A DNA stretch of 64,000 bases, taken from Litsea cubeba. Lineage: Eukaryota; Streptophyta; Magnoliopsida; Laurales; Lauraceae. The translations under genes and the position numbers were made by a program. The stretch spans positions 73,212,269 to 73,276,268 of the forward strand of contig CM022946.1 in assembly GCA_012931725.1 (NCBI GenBank), written 5' to 3'. The notes under the pieces are model-generated. The model was not told where the DNA came from, did no database searches, and saw only the letters and a list, made by a program, of their open reading frames with translations. Positions 44,180-54,147 of this stretch are shown piece after piece. Numbering within the stretch: position 1 is the stretch's first letter; the number at the start of each line of letters is the position of its first letter.

Positions 44180-47100
44180 ATGGCTTCAAGTAAGTTTCCT
44201 TTTTCAAGAAAACTCTATTGTAGGAAAAAAAGTTCTTCTTTCTTTTTTTTTCTTTTCTTCTTTTTTTTTTCCACGTGTTTTCCTCTTTTTTTTTCACACG
44301 GTTTTTTTTCTTCTTTTTTTTTTCATGTTTTGTTTTTTTTTTTTTTTTGTTTGTGGGCCGTACGGACAGATCCGTACGGATCTGGCCGTACGGCCACGTG
44401 GCCTGTGGGCCACGGCCTGTGGGCCATCCCCTTTTTTTTTCTTTTTTCTTTTTTTTTTGTTTTCTTTCCCTCCTTTTTTTTTCAAGAAAGTTTCTTTTCT
44501 TCTTTTTTTTTCTTTCCCCTCTTTTTTTTCAAGAAAGTTTCTTTTCTTTTTTTTTTCTTTTGCTCATCATGATAATGCCCCTTTTTTTTGGCAAACCTAG
44601 ATGTTCGTGCATGCATTCAATTGTAAATCAAATTTGTAGCATGATGTGGTAGCATACCTGAAAGTTTTCGTAAATTTGGGAATTTGGAGCTCGCAGCGAT
44701 GTTGAGCCCTTCCTGATTTTGCGGAGACTTTGAGGTTTCGAAAGTTTGGAGTTCCGGAGCTCGCTGCGATGTTGAGCCCATCTTCAAGCTTTCTATTTCT
44801 TTCGGGATAGTTCCTTTTCTTCGGAATTGCCCCGTCATCATGTCAAAATTTTGCCAGATTTTTTTTTAGCGAGATTCTGTCATTTTGATGTTTGATCTTT
44901 TTCTTTTCCATCCTTTTCAGGTGGTTCCTCCAGAACGAACAAGGGTAAAGAGCCTGCTACAAGCGTACCTCGTCGATCTTCTAGATCTTCTAATCCGGCC
45001 GTTCAGCAGGCTTTTGAGAAGGTCCAGTATGTTGAGAGAAATCTGGAAGAGTGCGACTCCCTCAACAGAGATGAGATGAGGCAGCGACTGATCACTCTCA
45101 AGGGAGAGGAATTCTATAAGATCATGGTAAGCAGTCGTCCATGGGTGATGGAAGATTAGAGCGTTTTGCCCAAGCCTACCTTCTTCTTTGGTGATGCAGT
45201 CCCTGATGACATGACATACCAGAGGAGATGTTTTCAGTTCTCTTTCACAGCAAATGGTGAGAAGAAGACTGTTGCTACCCGGTAGACGTTTGATCGCACC
45301 GTCTCGATCATGAGCCTTGCCCCCACGTGCTCTAAGAGGGAAGATCCTCCAAGCTGGGTGAGAAGGACAAATGTAATCAAGATCGGGGTTTTTGTTGGCG
45401 GTTCTCCTGGATATACGGAGAGGTCACCTGTTGACATGGACCTGTTGATGCCATCCAGCGGCTACCAGGGTTCTGATTATCCGTCGGTCGATTTGAGACC
45501 GGTGGGCCATGGTATTTTTAGCGGTGACGGCAGCAATTGGATCAAGCCTTTTCGACTTCGTGGCCGTTTCAATGCTGACTCCGAGTGGAAGTCGTGGACT
45601 GATCGCGTCCTGCTGATTGGTAGTGCCATTTTGAAGGAAGCCAGGATTTTTGATGCGGTCCGTGCCTTTAGGGAGACCGTGATCTTTTCCGACGAGGCCT
45701 TCATGGCTATGCTGGAATCATTCCTCCCACAAACCAGTACCTTCGTTGTGACGAATGGTGAGATTGGTTTTTCTTTGAAGGAGCTGAGCGTCATTACTGG
45801 ATTGCCCATCCTCGGCAAACTCTATGAGGAGTTTATACCGATTGACAGCGTCCTCGAGGGGCAGTCTGAGGAGTTCAGGCTTCTGTACTTTCAGCTCGTC
45901 GCCTTCTATGATTTTTTGAAAGAAAAGGAGGGTTTGAAAGTTAGATCCAGCAGTTGGAAGAGTTCTAGCTCTTCATTCCCCAACTTTTTTGATAGCAGGG
46001 AGTCTTCTGATATCGTGACCCAAGAAGCCGGAGCTCAGGATCGAAGTTCAAAGAAGATCTTGGCCATGCAAGAAGAGTTGAGAGATTTCTGTGCCAGTAC
46101 AAACGCCATATGTCTTGACATTGCACTGCGGAGAGATCTCGCTGTTTACCTCACTTATTGGCTTGGTGAGGCTATTTTTGCTGGAGGAGATGGAACGCAC
46201 ATCAGGCCGCATTGTATTTTTCCGACTTGTCAGATGGCGTTTGGAGAGCAGCTTGCTTTGGTGCCAGCTCTTTACTCCTACCTGTGCACCGAACTGCAGG
46301 CTACTGATTTTTGGGTTCGGCTTGGGCTTCCCATGAATAGGGTATTTTCAGCCCATATCTTTTATTCATGGTACGTGTACCACTGTCCTGGCTTCCGCCG
46401 GCTGGGTGCCGCACAGGATGATGATCCTCTGATGATTCGACTGGCTAAGGGCAAAGCCGTGTCTGAATCACTTTTGTTTGCCCGCATGAGGATCCGACGG
46501 TTCAGGGACGTCGAGATGGGGTAGTCTTCAGTGAAGCTTTCTCCAGAGTTGCGGAAGAAGGCTTTTGATTTTGGTGCCTCCCGAGACTCTACCAGGGCAG
46601 GGTTGGGAAGGCATTATTCCTTGACGAATGCAGAGAGAGAGTGGCTTTTCAGCATACGTGTCGGCATGATGGTGTACCGTAAACGTCTTTTCGTTGACAT
46701 CCAGCCGTATGTACCCTCTCGCTTTGCTTTGCAGCTGGGCTTTTCTCAAGGCGTTGTTGGAGCGCCTTCAAGCATGGTGAAGCGCTTTGGAGGCTTACAG
46801 GACGGGAGAAATGCATGGGCTTTCTATAGTACTGAAGACACTACAGCCATGATTTCTTATCTTGTGTTGCTGACTTCCCGGACTGCTGGCTTTGCGAAGT
46901 GGTTTGCGGAGAGCTTTTCGGCATATCGGGGGCTTTCCAAGAAGGAGCTTGATATGAAGCTGGCATCTGGAAAGGGCCTTGGAAAGTCGGATGGCGTCCG
47001 GCGAGAGGAAGTTTGGGCCTTCCTTTCTGGAGAGAAGCACAAGATAGGCTTTCTCGGTGACCAGGGCGTCATTGGTTCTGAAGTTGTTCGAGAAATGCCT

Positions 47101-48821
47101 GATGAGGCTTTAGAGCAGCTAGAACAGGAGGAAGCCGAACTTGGCGCTTGGATGCAAGCAGCACAGAGGCAAGCTTCCGTGGAGTCTACTGGCAAGAGTA
47201 GACCATCCAGTGAGGAGTCAAGTGGAAAACCTGACTCTGACAACGGGGCAGGTTCCTCTAAGAAGGGAGCCCACCGGGGTAAGAAGGGGAGGAGTCATCA
47301 TCGCAACAAGGGGCAGCATGAGGACTCTCTAGACTTGGAAGTTCCTCTTACTATCAATGAGGATGTGCCAGTGGATGCTGACGAGCCTCCAGAGAAAAGA
47401 AGCCGAGAAGAAGAGACCGTTGGTGAAGGTATGATTCTTCTTTTTTTCTCTTTCCATTTCTTTTCATGGGATTTTTTCCATGTTATGATTTGCTTCTTGT
47501 TTCCACCCCCCTTTTTTTTAGAAGAGGAAGACTTGGTGATGCCTGAGGTTCCAGTCGATGAGGTGGTGATGGATCCTGTCGGGGCACCTGAAGAAGAACC
47601 GAGGGATTCTGGAGTGAATCCAGAGTCTCCAATTGGTATGACTTCTCTTTTTTTTTGACTGTGACTTGGTTTGCTAACACATTTCCTGCCAGCTGACTTG
47701 CCACAGGATTCCGATGACTTTGAACCATCGATGGACGCAAATGTTGATCATGCTTCCGATGAGTTCATGGAGGAAAAAAGTGTTCCGCCAGTCGTCGAAG
47801 AAGGTATTTTGTAGTTATAACCCTGATAATGATTTCCAAACAGGATTATATTCATACCTTTTTGTGTTTCTTTGGCAGGTTTTGAAGTGACAGAGGAGGG
47901 TCCGTCGCTTCCTTCAGAACCAGAGCAAGGGATGCCAGAGGTTGATCCAGAGGTAGAGATTCCTGGGACCAGCTCTGACAATGTTGAGGAGATTCCTCGT
48001 GCTGAGATTCCTTCCCGAGCAGGAGTAGCTTCAGCTGGAAAGAGTTTTTTTGTTACTCTTCCAACAGATGATGATATGAGCAGCCGACCAACGGAGTTAG
48101 GCGAATCTTCAGCTGGGCCATCTCTTCTTTTTGCGAAGAAGGTGGTAGTGCGAGTTATGAGCTCTTGGATTGAGACTCTCTTTTCTGGGCACTTGGAAGC
48201 CGGATTTGGCATGATCCAGCATGTGCAGGAGATTCTTAGTGATGCCGAAGAGGCTGGTCTGGATGTCACAGGTGCCAGGGCGATCGTTGATAGGATCATT
48301 GAACTGGGTGACAAGTGGTTTGAGACCGTGGGTTTGGCTGATGACCAGTTCTTCAAGGAGATGTTCCTGGACCCTGCTGATAAGGCAAGTCTGACCTGGA
48401 TGAGGCTACAGAAAGCAGGAAGCAGGCAGTCCGAAAGAAGAACTTAGAAGAGCTAACCATCATCGGGCTGACACATGACCTTAACATCCTTGATAGGGAG
48501 GTCGATGAGGGCAGGAAACATCTTGAGCATCTGCAGGCACAAGTCGCTGCCAAGTGGACTGCCATAATAGAGGCTCGCGACAGGGAGAGTGCTCTGATTC
48601 GCCTGGTTGCAGATGCCAATCGAGTTCTTGAAAGGAAATATGAAGAAAGCGAACGATGGCAAACTACTCGGGATAAGCTTCCCGGTCTGAAAGAAGGGGT
48701 ACAGCCCACTCCAGCATCTCATGGCAGGTTCCTGAAGAAGCGTGCCTTGGAATCCTTGATGGCTGAGGCTAAAAGTTTGCTTGAGGAGCTGAAATCTTGG
48801 CTGGAGACCATTTTTGATTGA
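44180..48821 (+). pseudogene. Antisense gene of element D: plant mobile domain (PMD, aminotransferase-like) protein, broken
   Basis: A five-exon gene runs opposite to pol: 44180-44189, 44921-47428, 47522-47635, 47693-47803 and 47879-48821. All four introns have GT-AG ends and phase 1. It begins MASSGSSRTNKGKEP. The PMD lies at about 45440-46500 (WIKPFRLRGRFNADSEW, ELSVITGLPILGKLYEEF, AIFAGGDGTHIRPHCIFPTC). Acidic exons 3-4 and a C-terminal helical region (ERWQTTRDKLPGL, SLLEELKSWLETIFD) follow. TAG codons at 45157, 45283 and 46522 each fit one change from TGG, and the frame shifts by one base near 48385-48400. PMD proteins are linked to transposons and, in Arabidopsis relatives, to silencing and meristem maintenance. 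The role here is unknown; intact length would be about 1228 residues. Confidence 0.8.
44210..44570. repeat. Pyrimidine-rich first intron of the antisense PMD gene
   Basis: A long T/C tract inside the 731 bp first intron (44190-44920), with a short GC island ccgtacgg-gtgggcc (about 44355-44425). It yields Phe-rich spurious frames and no supported coding sequence. Confidence 0.75.
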
Positions 48822-49084
48822 GCTCTTGTAAATTTTTTTTTACAGAAACCATCCTTCTCTCTTTTTTGGTACCACTTGTATTTTTTTTTGTACTTATTTT
48901 TTGTAGTGCTTGTGAACACTTTCTCTTCTCTTTTTTTTTTGGTACCACATGTATATTTTTTTTTGGTACTCTTTTTTGTTTTTGTTATCCCTACGCTCAC
49001 TTGAATCTTTTTGTGATAAAAGTAATACCTAAATGGGATTTGATCAAAAGGTTGTCATTTTGTGAAATTCTTTTGTCAAATGAT

Positions 49085-49410
49085 TGTTTTGGCACGGAAG
49101 CCAGGTTTTTGTTTGTGGCATGGAAGCCAATTTTGGCATTAGAGCCAGCTTTTCTTGTGGCATTGATAGCCGAGTTTTTTTTTGTGGCATCTATAGCCAG
49201 TTTTGGTGGCACTGATAGCCGGTTTGTTTTGGTGGTATTGATAGCCGGGTTTTTTGAAATCCAAGTTTTTGTTTGTGGCATTGATAGCCGATTTTGTTTT
49301 GGTGGCATTGATAGCCGGTTTGTGGCATTTATAGCCTGTTTTGATTTGGTGGCATTGATAGCCGGTTTGTGGCATTTATAGCTTGTTTTGAGGGCATTTA
49401 TAGCCGGTTT
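49085..49410. repeat. ggcattgatagccggttt minisatellite in the D 3' region
   Basis: About ten irregular copies of ggca-t-atagcc with spacers of roughly 15-35 bases. A close motif (ggcatttatagccgatttt) is repeated in the D LTRs at 40698-40752 and 61386-61440. Confidence 0.8.
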
Positions 49411-49419
49411 GGTTTTCAA

Positions 49420-49890
49420 AAATGCAAGTATCGACTAAAAGTCGCCTCCCTGCTGAATGTTCTTGCAAGTATCGATGGAATGTCGCATCCTTGCTCATTC
49501 GGTTGCGAGTATCGATGAAATGTTGCATCCTCGCGGATTTGGGTGCAAGTATCGATGGAATGTCGTATCCTTGCTTTTCAAAAATTTTGGTTTTGCGGGT
49601 ACTGACTTGATGTCGTTTCCCCATGATTTTTGAAATTTGTGGTTTTCTCGAACCTTTGAGTTATGGATATCAACTGAAATGTTGCGTCTCCATGGTTTTT
49701 TAGGTTTTTTCGAACCTTTGAAATTTGGGTTGTGGATATCAACTGAAATGTTGCGTCTCCATGGTTTTGGATTTTTCAAGTATCGACGAAATGTCGCTTC
49801 CCTGCGATTTTGGAAGTGTCGAACATGGTTCATATGCTTCCGATTTGTGCGAGTATCGACTAAGCGTCGCTTCCTCGCGGTTTTTTGAAA
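49420..49890. repeat. About 40 bp tandem array in the D 3' region
   Basis: Units of gcaagtatcgatggaatgtcg plus catccttgc start at 49424, 49465, 49505, 49545 and 49595. Spacing is near 40, then more irregular. Later units take the form tatcaactgaaatgttgcg. The block lies in the gap between convergent coding ends. Confidence 0.82.
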
Positions 49891-50241
49891 AACCATTTTT
49901 TTTTTGTTTAAAGACATGAGGGTCATAAGTTTTGACCTAAAACCATTTAGGCGGTAAAAGGCACGGTGGACTAGGTTGGAAATCCCTGAATCCGGATTTT
50001 ATTTCAAACCATGAATTTTGGGTTCAAGGGTTGCAAAATTTTGGTCAAGTTAGGGAAAGGTTCCTAAACTTGGATATTTTTTTTTTGAACAATGAAACGA
50101 TGAAAGTAAGCATTGTTTTAAATTTCTAGAAATTTCAACATTTGATATGAAAATTCTAAAAAAAGGGTGGGTTTAGCGAGCGTGTACCTGGAAACCGGTT
50201 TTGGCCGTACAGGCATTGCTCTTACCCGGTTGGGTAAGTCT

Positions 50242-51162
50242 TCAAGGGTAGTACCGCTTTAAGAACTTGCCGTTGATGGGCAGCATACATCTGTCACCTT
50301 CAATGTTTAGGAGTGCGTATGCGCCATTAGAGAAAACCTTGTCGATGACGTAGGGTCCCTCCCAATTTGGCTCAAATTTGCCTTTGGACTTGTGAGCGAA
50401 GACCATTGGTCTTTTTACCGCAAGAACCAAGTCACTCTTTTTGTAGGCGCGTTGCCGGACCTTTTTATCGAAAAATCCTGCCATGCGTGCTTGGTAAAGT
50501 TCAATGCTTTGCTGAGCTTCGAGCCGTCTCTCATCGAGATTGTCCAGCTCATGGAGTCGCAATTTGACATTGCTTTCTTGAGTCATGTCATTTTGCAAGG
50601 ATACCCTCAAGGAAGGAATTTGTACTTCCAAGGGTACGACAGCTTCGCATCCATAGACCAAAGAGAATGGTGTGCTATGGGTTGGTCCTCGAACGGTAGT
50701 TCGATAGGCCCACAAAGCTTCAGACATTTTGTCGCTCCAGTCTCTTTTATGATTAGAGACCATTTTTTTGAGGATTTTGCAGAGTGTCTTGTTGAAAGCT
50801 TCTGCTAACCCGTTTGCTGCCGGATTGTATGGAGTCGAAGGACAGCTTTGGATTTTGTATTTGTCGCAGAACCTGTAGAATCGATGATCCCGGAACTGTG
50901 GTCCGTTATCATGGACAAATCTTTTAGGTATGCCGAAACGACAAATGATGTTGGTGCGCAGGAATTGAAGGACTGATGAGGTCTTCATTTCGTTGAACAC
51001 AAATGCCTCTGACCACTTGGAGAAATAATCCGTAGCGGCGAAGATGAAGTGATGACCTTTGCTCGAAGGGGGAGAAATAGGACCTATGATGTCCATACCC
51101 CAGGCTTCGAAAGGCCATGAGATCGCTGTAGGATGCAGCCATTCTGGAGGCATGTGAATCTA
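50242..51162 (-). pseudogene. int: Element D integrase
   Basis: A 303-residue open stretch after a TAG at 51160-51162. The zinc-binding part (CGGHQAGPKL, CQQCQVHGD) lies before that stop. The DDE core shows WGMDIIGPIS, VHDNGPQF and NGLAEAFNKTL. The C-terminus ends PINGKFLKRYYP, typical of Tat integrases. The stop lies between the zinc domain and the core in the same frame as RT and would come from one C-to-T change in CAG. Otherwise the core looks catalytically complete. Confidence 0.88.
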
Positions 51163-54147
51163 ATCTCCATGAACTTGGCATTGTTGGCAGCGCTTAGCAA
51201 ATTGCATTGCGTCAGCTACCATGGTAGGCCAGTAATATCCTAACCTTTTTATCTGATCATAGAGCTTAGGTCCAGCCTGATGACCTCCGCAAAGACCGGC
51301 ATGAACTTCTTTGAGTGTTTCTTTAGCCTCTTGTTGTGACAAGCAGCGTAGAAGTACTCCGTTGAAGGATTTCCTGTAAAGGATTTTTGAAGGAATATCC
51401 AAATGAAAGCTTGGGGTTCGCCTTTTGATGCTTACCCGTTCTTTTGGATCTTCAGGTAGGATTCCGAACATAATGTAATCAATGAACGGATCCCTCCAGT
51501 CGCCGATTGAAGTTTGAAGGATTGAAATCCGACTTCTGACCACTTGGTGGCATTCAGCAACTGCTTGGTGTGTGTTAAGAGGAGGAAGGATTCTTCTTTC
51601 GCACACTGTGATTTGCATGTTTTCCCCTTCCTGGATTGCCATGGATGCGGCAAGTCCGGCTAGGGCATCTGCACGTATGTTTTCACCTCTACGAATGTGG
51701 GTGATGTGACAGATGTCAAACTTTTGCAGAAGTGATTGTGCCTTGTTGTAGTAAGGCAGCAAATCTGGCTTCATGACTTCAAATTTCTGATTCATCTGGT
51801 TGACGATCAGTTGAGAGTCTCCAAAGACTTCCAGCATGGTGCTACCGGATTCCATGGCGAGTTCCAATCCTAAGATCAGAGCTTGATATTCAGCTGCATT
51901 GTTTGTGCATGGTTCCAGTAGCGAGAAAGCGTGTGGAATCATGTATTTGTCGGGGCTAACAAAGAGGATGCCAACTCCCGAGATCAGCTGTCTTTTTTCA
52001 TTCGTCCTGGTTGCACCGTCAAAGTACATGTCCCAGGAGGCACTTTGTGAGAAAGTCTCCACATTGTAGACTGGTTCGTCTGGGAGATCATATCTAAGCG
52101 GAGAATCTTTAGGCAATGGATGCTCTGCGAGGAAGTCCGCTAGAGCTTGTCCTTTGATTGCTTTTTGTGGTACATACCTAATATCAAATTGTGATAGAAG
52201 GATGGACCATTTTGCCAGTCGAGCATTGAGAGAACCTGCCTTTGTGACAAGGACCTTCAAGAGGTTGACCCTCGAGAGCAGGTATACTGTGTTGGAAAGC
52301 AAGTAGTGACACAGCTTTTGTACGGCGAACATCACTGCAAGACATTCTTTTTCGACTGGAGAGTAACGATGCTCTGCACCTACTAGCATGCGGCTGAGGT
52401 AATATAGAGCGGCTCCTTTTCTTTGATCATTTTCTTGCGCAAGCAGAGCTCCCAAAGAGTGATCAAGGGCTCTTATGTACAAGATGAATGGTTTTCCAGT
52501 GGTAGGAGCAGCTAACACTGGAGGTTTTGTCAGGTATGACTTGATGTCTTGGAAAGCAGCTTCACAGTCAGCATCCCAGACAAAGTTTACACCTTTTTTC
52601 ATCAATCGGGAGAATGGACGACATTTCCCCGAAAGATTGGAGATGAACCGTCTGATGTAGGCTAATCTCCCTTGAAGCCCTTTGAGTTCTCTCAAGGTTC
52701 TTGGAGAGGGCATTTCTAGAATGGCTTTGACTTTTATGGGGTCAAGCTCTATTCCAGCTTTCCGAACTAAGAATCCGAGGAACTTACCCAACGAGACGCC
52801 GAAGAAGCATTTCAAAGGATTCATTCGCAGTTTGTGTTTGCGAAGCCGGAGGAAGACTTCTCGAAGGTTTTCGAGATGATCTTCTTTTCTTTTGCTTTTG
52901 ACGGCGAGGTCATCAACGTAACATTCAACCGTCTTGTGCTGCATATCTTGGAATATTTTCATCATAGCTCTCTGATATGTGGCACCAGCATTTTTCAGAC
53001 CAAATGGCATGACAGTGTAGCAATACACGCCAAATGGGGTCCGAAAAGATATATGTTTTTCATCTTCAGGATGCATCTTTATCTGATTGTAGCCAGAGAA
53101 ACCATCCATGAATGTCATTCGCTCGAATCCACAGGTATTATCAATCATTACCTCTGGTATGGGGAGCGGAAATTCATCTTTAGGGCATGCGCCATTCAGG
53201 TCTCTATAGTCAATACAGACCCTGATCTGCCCGTTCTTCTTTGTCACGGGGACAATGTTGGCCAACCATTCAGGATGTTGTTCCTCACGGATGAAGCCGA
53301 CGCTTTTGAGTTTTTGAACTTCTTGTTCAATTTTATCCATCACATCTGGACGGAATCTTCTTTGGCCTTGCTTGACAGGCTTGATGTCTTCTTGAAGATT
53401 GAGTTTGTGAACCGCTATTTTGGGGTCTAAGCCTGGCATTTCAGCGTAAGACCATGCAAAGCAATCAACGAACTCACGAAGAAAGGCGATATACTCGGGT
53501 AACTCATCATCCTTTATATTCTTGCTTATGAATACAGGACGTGGGTTATCTGGTGTTCCCAAGTCTATCTTTTGAACAGGATCTTCTGTTGGAAGGTTCG
53601 AAGGTGGTTCCTCCACAATATTTTCGGAGGCTTCCAGCTCAACGAAACCTTCCGGGTTTTCAAAGGCGTTTCCAGACCAAGGTTTTGTTCCTTTCCACGG
53701 GTCTTCTTGATCGGTAATTTTCCCAAGGCTTGCTATGAGATGATCCCAATCGCCTGTTGAAACCGGGTCGAAGTAAGCTACTTCTTTTGGAGATGAGGGT
53801 TCTTCTGGGTCAGAAGACCACACGTCTGTTCCATCGGACAACTCCTCTTCATTTTCGGAGAAATCGTGCCAATTGGATGAGCTTCCTGGATCTTTGTCAA
53901 GTGACTCATTAAAGAGATATCCAGGGAGATCGATGTCTTCATGGACTTGAGAAGTTGAGGCTTGGTCAGTATATTGACTTTTAAGCCTTTGTGTCAACTG
54001 TCTCAAGGGAGTGTCGGGATCATACCCTAACCCATGTGAAGACTTTTCTACATAGCCGTAGAGTCTCCAATCTTCCAGCTGGCTTTTGGTCAAGACGGGC
54101 CCCAATGGCGTGAGAATACCGCGTCCTTCTCCCAAACCGACTGGTTT
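51163..54147 (-). pseudogene. pol: Element D RT - RNase H - second RNase H
   Basis: About 990 residues without a stop. A G-patch-like start (KPVGLGEGRGI, preceded by AIMRKMGYDA across two stops) leads to a connector (FAWSYAEMPGLDPKIAVHKL). RT follows with RVCIDYRDLNGACPKDEF (about 53200), VMPFGLKNAGATYQRA (about 52980) and YVDDLAVKS (about 52915). The gypsy RNase H (ALYYLSRMLVGAEHRYSPVE, about 52370) and the second RNase H (MYFDGATRTNEKRQLISGVG to RADALAGLAASM, 52030-51640) come next. The double RNase H marks the Tat clade. It reads straight on into integrase apart from the TAG. Confidence 0.9.

Larger units (their letters stand above)
48822..50241. other. Element D 3' region between convergent antisense gene and pol
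   Basis: 1.4 kb with no coding frame I can support. It begins with T-rich sequence (48830-48990) that may hold the antisense gene's polyadenylation site. Two tandem-repeat blocks follow, then unique sequence from about 49900 to the integrase stop at 50242. Confidence 0.65.

Noticed and set aside
44180..44652. A 130-residue Phe-rich frame starting at the PMD gene ATG
   Set aside because: Only its first ten bases are exon; the rest is the T-rich first intron, with a clear GTAAGT donor at 44190 and an AG acceptor at 44919-44920.
45310..48821. PMD gene as an ordinary host gene
   Set aside because: It lies inside element D between integrase and the 3' LTR and parallels the antisense gene of A, so it is element cargo. 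A host origin before capture remains possible.
49085..49890. CRISPR-like array
   Set aside because: Repeats are degenerate and directly abutting with irregular spacing, inside a plant retrotransposon 3' region.
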